Below, piece by piece: positions 60,071-64,000 of a DNA stretch of 64,000 bases. Under the pieces are notes generated by a model. The model saw nothing but the letters and a program-made list of their open reading frames with translations, was not told the DNA's origin and ran no database searches. Both the position numbers and the translations under genes were made by a program. Positions within the stretch are counted from its first letter, which is position 1. Every line of letters starts with the position of its first letter. This stretch comes from Dyella thiooxydans (GTDB lineage Bacteria; Pseudomonadota; Gammaproteobacteria; Xanthomonadales; Rhodanobacteraceae), in the NCBI RefSeq assembly GCF_001641285.1, contig NZ_CP014841.1:2418001-2482000 (forward strand), given 5' to 3'.

Positions 60071-60153
60071 TGTAGGAGCCCGCTCGCGGGCGATGCTCTT
60101 CTGCTTCGATGTGGATCAGGAGCAAGGGCATCGCCCGCGAGCGGGCTCCTACA
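60071..60153. repeat. inverted REP pair 1 (GCCCGC subtype), upstream of RAYT
   Basis: Two perfect 26-bp arms (60071-60096 and 60128-60153) with a 31-nt spacer. Each arm is a REP unit: GTAG + GA + a GCCCGC-TC-GCGGGC hairpin + GATGC. It lies between the efflux permease stop and the RAYT gene. Confidence 0.93.
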
Positions 60154-60210
60154 GAGTTTGGCGGTACCGGACGGCTGCATGCTCACAACGCTCCCCGGCA
60201 CGCTCTGGCG

Positions 60211-60699
60211 ATGCGCACGTTCCCTGCCACCGGCCACTCGGCGCTACGACGCGGCCGTATCTCGCTGCCGGGCCAGGTCTACCTGATCACCGCGACCACC
60301 CGGCACCGTCAGCTGCTCTTCGGTGATCACGCCGCGGCGCATGCGGCCAGCCGAGTCATCCACACACGCGATCACTGGGGTGACGCACAACTGCTCGCCT
60401 GGGTACTCATGCCCGATCACTGGCACGGGCTGCTCGAACTCGGCGCAGAACCGCTGGAGCGCGTGGTAGCGCGCGTCAAGGCTGCCGTCTCCCGCGCGCT
60501 GCATGCGTCCGGGCTAGTCGAAGGGACGCCGTGGGACCGCAGCTTCCACGATCACGCCCTCCGCCGCGACGAGGATATGCGTCGCGCGGCGCGCTACATC
60601 GTCGGCAATCCCGTGCGCGCCGGCCTGGCGGATTCGGCGCTTCTGTACCCCTACTGGAACGCCGTCTGGCTGGATGACAGCGATACGCCATCTCTGTAG
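60211..60699 (+). CDS. REP-associated tyrosine transposase (RAYT, TnpA_REP)
   Basis: 162 residues from ATG 60211. HUH single-strand nuclease of the Y1 family: the HUH motif is His70-Trp-His72 in LMPDHWHGLLEL, and the catalytic Tyr129 lies in ARYIVGNPVRAGL. The N-terminal RGRISLPGQVYLITATTRHR is typical of RAYTs. Such enzymes cut and join REP DNA at a GTAG tetranucleotide. The gene is bracketed by REP pairs on both sides, and its own TAG stop (60697-60699) is the GTAG of the downstream pair. All key residues are intact. Confidence 0.93.
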   Translation: MRTFPATGHSALRRGRISLPGQVYLITATTRHRQLLFGDHAAAHAASRVIHTRDHWGDAQLLAWVLMPDHWHGLLELGAEPLERVVARVKAAVSRALHASGLVEGTPWDRSFHDHALRRDEDMRRAARYIVGNPVRAGLADSALLYPYWNAVWLDDSDTPSL

Positions 60700-60778
60700 G
60701 AGCCCGCTCGCGGGCGATGCTCTTCTTGCGTCGATGTGGATCTGGAGCAAAGGCATCGCCCGCCAGCGGGCTCCTACA
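60695..60778. repeat. inverted REP pair 2, downstream of RAYT
   Basis: Arms 60695-60720 and 60753-60778 with one mismatch and a 32-nt spacer. The left arm is identical to the left arm of pair 1. GTAG at 60696-60699 includes the RAYT stop codon. Confidence 0.93.
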
Positions 60779-60793
60779 GGGCGTAAACGAGCG

Positions 60794-61417
60794 TCAGTGG
60801 GCCTCGCGCATGCGCGCCACGCCGGCCTGCATGATGCGGTCGGTCCAGGCGATGCCGATCGCCGAGGCGATGAACACCACGTGGATGATCGTCTGCCACA
60901 TCACGCCGACCGTGGTCAGGGTCGAGCACTTGAGGGTGCTGGCCGGGTCCATGGTGTCGGCCATCGTGGCGAGCACCTCGGCCGAGCAGAACGGCAGGCC
61001 CTGCAGGGCCCCGGCGGCGATGAAGGTCTTCAGCAGGTGGATCGAGGAGATGCCGATGATCGCCATCGCCAGCTTCACCTTCAGCACCGACGCGTTGACG
61101 TGGCTGAGCCACTCCGGCTGGTCGGGGTGGTGCTCCAGCCCCAGTCGCGAGACGAAGGTCTCGTAGCCGCCGACGATCACCATGATCAGCAGGTTGGAGA
61201 TCATCACCACGTCGATCAGGCCGAGCACGATGAGCATGATCTCCTGCTCGCCCAGGTGCGACGCCTCGTGGATCAGGTGCCACAGCTCCTTGCCGAACAG
61301 GAACACGTAGACGCACTGGGCGACGATCAGCCCCAGATACAACGGCAGCTGCAGCCAGCGCGAGCTGAAGATGAGGAAGGCCAGCGGGTTGAGGCGGGGT
61401 GGAGCGGTGGCAGTCAT
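60794..61417 (-). CDS. UPF0114/YqhA family membrane protein
   Basis: 207 residues from ATG 61417 (GGAA 9 nt upstream); the frame opens earlier without support. Four predicted membrane segments: [68 protein letters not shown] and [22 protein letters not shown]. The [22 protein letters not shown] block is the family signature. Function unknown. It is enclosed by REP pairs 2 and 3. Confidence 0.88.
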   Translation of the reverse strand: MTATAPPRLNPLAFLIFSSRWLQLPLYLGLIVAQCVYVFLFGKELWHLIHEASHLGEQEIMLIVLGLIDVVMISNLLIMVIVGGYETFVSRLGLEHHPDQPEWLSHVNASVLKVKLAMAIIGISSIHLLKTFIAAGALQGLPFCSAEVLATMADTMDPASTLKCSTLTTVGVMWQTIIHVVFIASAIGIAWTDRIMQAGVARMREAH

Positions 61418-61501
61418 GGCATGCAGTTCCAGTGGGGAGCCAGAGCGTACCCGGGAGCGCATCCTCCCGCCACGCATCTGCACCCCCGCCACGACCTCGC
61501 C

Positions 61502-61583
61502 TGTAGGAGCCCGCTCGCGGACGATGCTTTTCTGCTTCGATGTGGATCAGGAGCAAAAGCATCGCCCGCCAGCGGGCTCCTAC
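61502..61583. repeat. inverted REP pair 3
   Basis: Arms 61502-61527 and 61559-61583 (two mismatches) with a 31-nt spacer close in sequence to that of pair 1. The right arm, read on the minus strand, begins GTAG (61583-61580) and contains the stop codon of the histidine kinase gene. Confidence 0.92.
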
Positions 61584-62942
61584 CGGGTTTGTGGATGCTC
61601 GCCAGGCTGGGGCAGCCAGAGCGTCGCCACGGCACCGCGCGTGTTGGTGCGGGCCAGCAGGCTGATCCCGCCGTCGTGCGCCTCGGCGATCTGCCGCGCC
61701 AGCGCCAGCCCGATCCCCGAGCCGCCCGGCTTGGTGGTGAAGAACGGCACGAACAGGTTGTCGCTGGCCGGCGGGCCCTCGCCCTCGTCCAGCACCTCGA
61801 TCAGGATTTGGCCATCATCGACACGCCAGCGCAGGATCACCGCGCCCTGTGCGGGCAGGCTGGCCTCCACCGCGTTGCGCAGCAGGTTGATCAGCGCCTG
61901 CTCGAGCTGATCCGGATCGGCCGTCAGCGAGAGCGCCGGCCCCGGCTCCAGCGTCACCGGCAGCCGCAGCTCGAGCCGTGCGACTTTCTCCAGCAGCGGT
62001 GCCAGCGGCACCTCGCGCTTCTGCGGCGGCGGCAGCCGGGTCAGCCGGCTGTAGCTGGCAAGGAAGCGCGCCAGCGCGCCGGCGCGATGGCCGATCAGCT
62101 CCAGGCCGCTGCGGAAATCCTCGCGCCAGTCTTCCGGCAACGGGTCGCGCAGCGCCAGCGTGGCCAGCGTGCCGGCCATCGACTGGATCGGCGCCAGCGA
62201 GTTGTTCACCTCGTGGCCGAGCACGCGCAGCAGTCGCTGCCAGGCCTGGCGCTCCTCCTCGCGCAGCACGCGGCCGACGTCGTTGATCACCAGCAGGCGG
62301 CCGCCGTGACCCTCGGTGCGCAACGGCGCATGGCGGATCTCGAAGCGTCCGCTGCGGCCGGCAAACCGATGATTCAGCAGCTGGCCGGAGGGCTGGTCCA
62401 GCAGCGGCTGCAGGCCCAGTTCCTCGGCGCGGCGACCGAACAGCTGGTGCCGGTCGGCCTGCAGCAGTTGCTGCGCGGCGGGGTTGAGCAGGCGCAGGCG
62501 GGTGTCCTGGTCGAACACCAGCACCGCGTTGTCCAGCGCCGCCAGCGTCTTGCCCAGCAGGTAGGACGACTCCTCGAACTGCAGCCGTTCCTGCTGCAGG
62601 CGCTCGGCCAGCGCATTGATGTCATAGACCAGGTCGTCCAGCGCGCCGCCTGCGCGGCCGCGCAGGCTGTAGTCGCCCAGCCGCAGCGCATCGAGCAGGC
62701 TGGCGAAGGACTGCAACGGATAGACCAGGCGTCGCCGCTGCCAGCGCACCAGCAAAGCGGCGACGACCACCGCCGCCGCCAGCACCCAGCCGTCCGCCTC
62801 GCGCCAGCCGCGGCCGCCCCAGGCCATGAACGCCGCCGCCAGCAGGCCCGGCGCGGCGATCAGCGCGCTGCCGCCGAGGATGCGCCGCTCGTAGGCCGGC
62901 AGCCGCGCCGATGCGGGGCGCGCGGGCGTCGAGGGTGGCGGT

Positions 62943-62956
<14 letters not shown>
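61580..62956 (-). CDS. NtrY-like sensor histidine kinase
   Basis: 458 residues. Two membrane segments (about 30-47 and 57-70), a HAMP-like/linker region, a PAS domain (about 130-230, LDNAVLVFDQDTRLRLLNPAAQQLL), a dimerisation domain with phospho-acceptor His248 in LRVLGHEVNNSLAPI, and a C-terminal HATPase with NLLRNAVEAS, DEGEG and GSGIGLALARQI. It overlaps the response-regulator gene by 14 bp, so the two form one unit. The TAG stop is contributed by REP pair 3. Confidence 0.92.

Positions 62957-64000
<1,044 letters not shown>

Noticed and set aside
56781-60131. 1116-codon open frame antisense to the RND permease
   Set aside because: The plus-strand product is a clear RND permease; the antisense product is His/Asp/Gln-rich with no domain.
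60071-61583. CRISPR-like array, because of repeated units with spacers
   Set aside because: Units are inverted REP pairs with near-constant spacers, separated by genes, and next to a RAYT; no cas genes.

Overview
High-GC chromosomal DNA of a gammaproteobacterium, most likely order Xanthomonadales and probably Rhodanobacteraceae (Dyella/Rhodanobacter/Luteibacter-like). Supporting this are the gene orders lptD-surA-pdxA-rsmA-apaG-apaH and mraZ-to-lpxC followed by dciA, a LytM-type M23 peptidase and secA. The MraZ and FtsZ sequences, a meso-diaminopimelate-type MurE (DNPR motif) and the metK neighbourhood agree. The genus is inference; the order is fairly secure. Most of the window is core housekeeping DNA.

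Layout. 1-7.2 kb: the 3' part of a GH92 alpha-mannosidase, a secreted dienelactone-hydrolase-like protein, two ubiquinone-pathway FAD hydroxylases (ubiH and a ubiI/visC-like gene), then a divergent pair of a BtuM-like membrane protein and a PduO-type cobalamin adenosyltransferase, then an HDAC-family deacetylase. 7.3-14.3 kb: lptD-surA-pdxA-rsmA-apaG-apaH. 14.3-19.9 kb: secA, an M23 peptidase, dciA and lpxC. 20.2-35.7 kb: a complete dcw (division and cell wall) operon on the minus strand, mraZ to ftsZ. Nearly every junction is a 4-bp start/stop overlap. The operon is preceded by a TTGACA-17-TATCGT promoter and four 10-bp-spaced MraZ boxes. 35.9-39.5 kb: RNase P RNA, rsmI, lpoA and yraN. 39.5-47.4 kb: a LysE-type exporter, a nucleoside/H+ symporter, two diguanylate cyclases flanking dusB, and metK. 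47.4-53.9 kb: a membrane Ser/Thr kinase with TPRs, a methyltransferase, uup and a D,D-carboxypeptidase. 54.2-60.1 kb: a tripartite heavy-metal RND efflux operon. 60.1-64 kb: a REP-associated tyrosine transposase (RAYT) bracketed by REP pairs, a yqhA-like membrane protein, and an NtrY/NtrX-like two-component pair truncated by the window end.

How the parts work together. The envelope theme dominates: precursor synthesis (murC-G, mraY, ddlB), septal machinery (ftsL, I, W, Q, A, Z), PBP1A activation (lpoA), hydrolysis (M23, D,D-carboxypeptidase), and lipid A and LPS supply (lpxC, lptD). secA and surA provide export and outer-membrane folding.

The most interesting non-textbook signals are these. 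(1) Four inverted REP pairs, built on GTAG-headed hairpins, abut coding 3' ends so closely that their GTAG supplies the TAG stop codon of three different genes (rsmI, the RAYT itself and the histidine kinase). (2) One of these pairs also fills the rnpB upstream region right up to its -10 box. (3) Several genes have a -10 box only 6-7 nt from the ATG, implying leaderless transcripts. (4) A putative vitamin B12 importer with a lone central cysteine is paired with the B12 adenosyltransferase.
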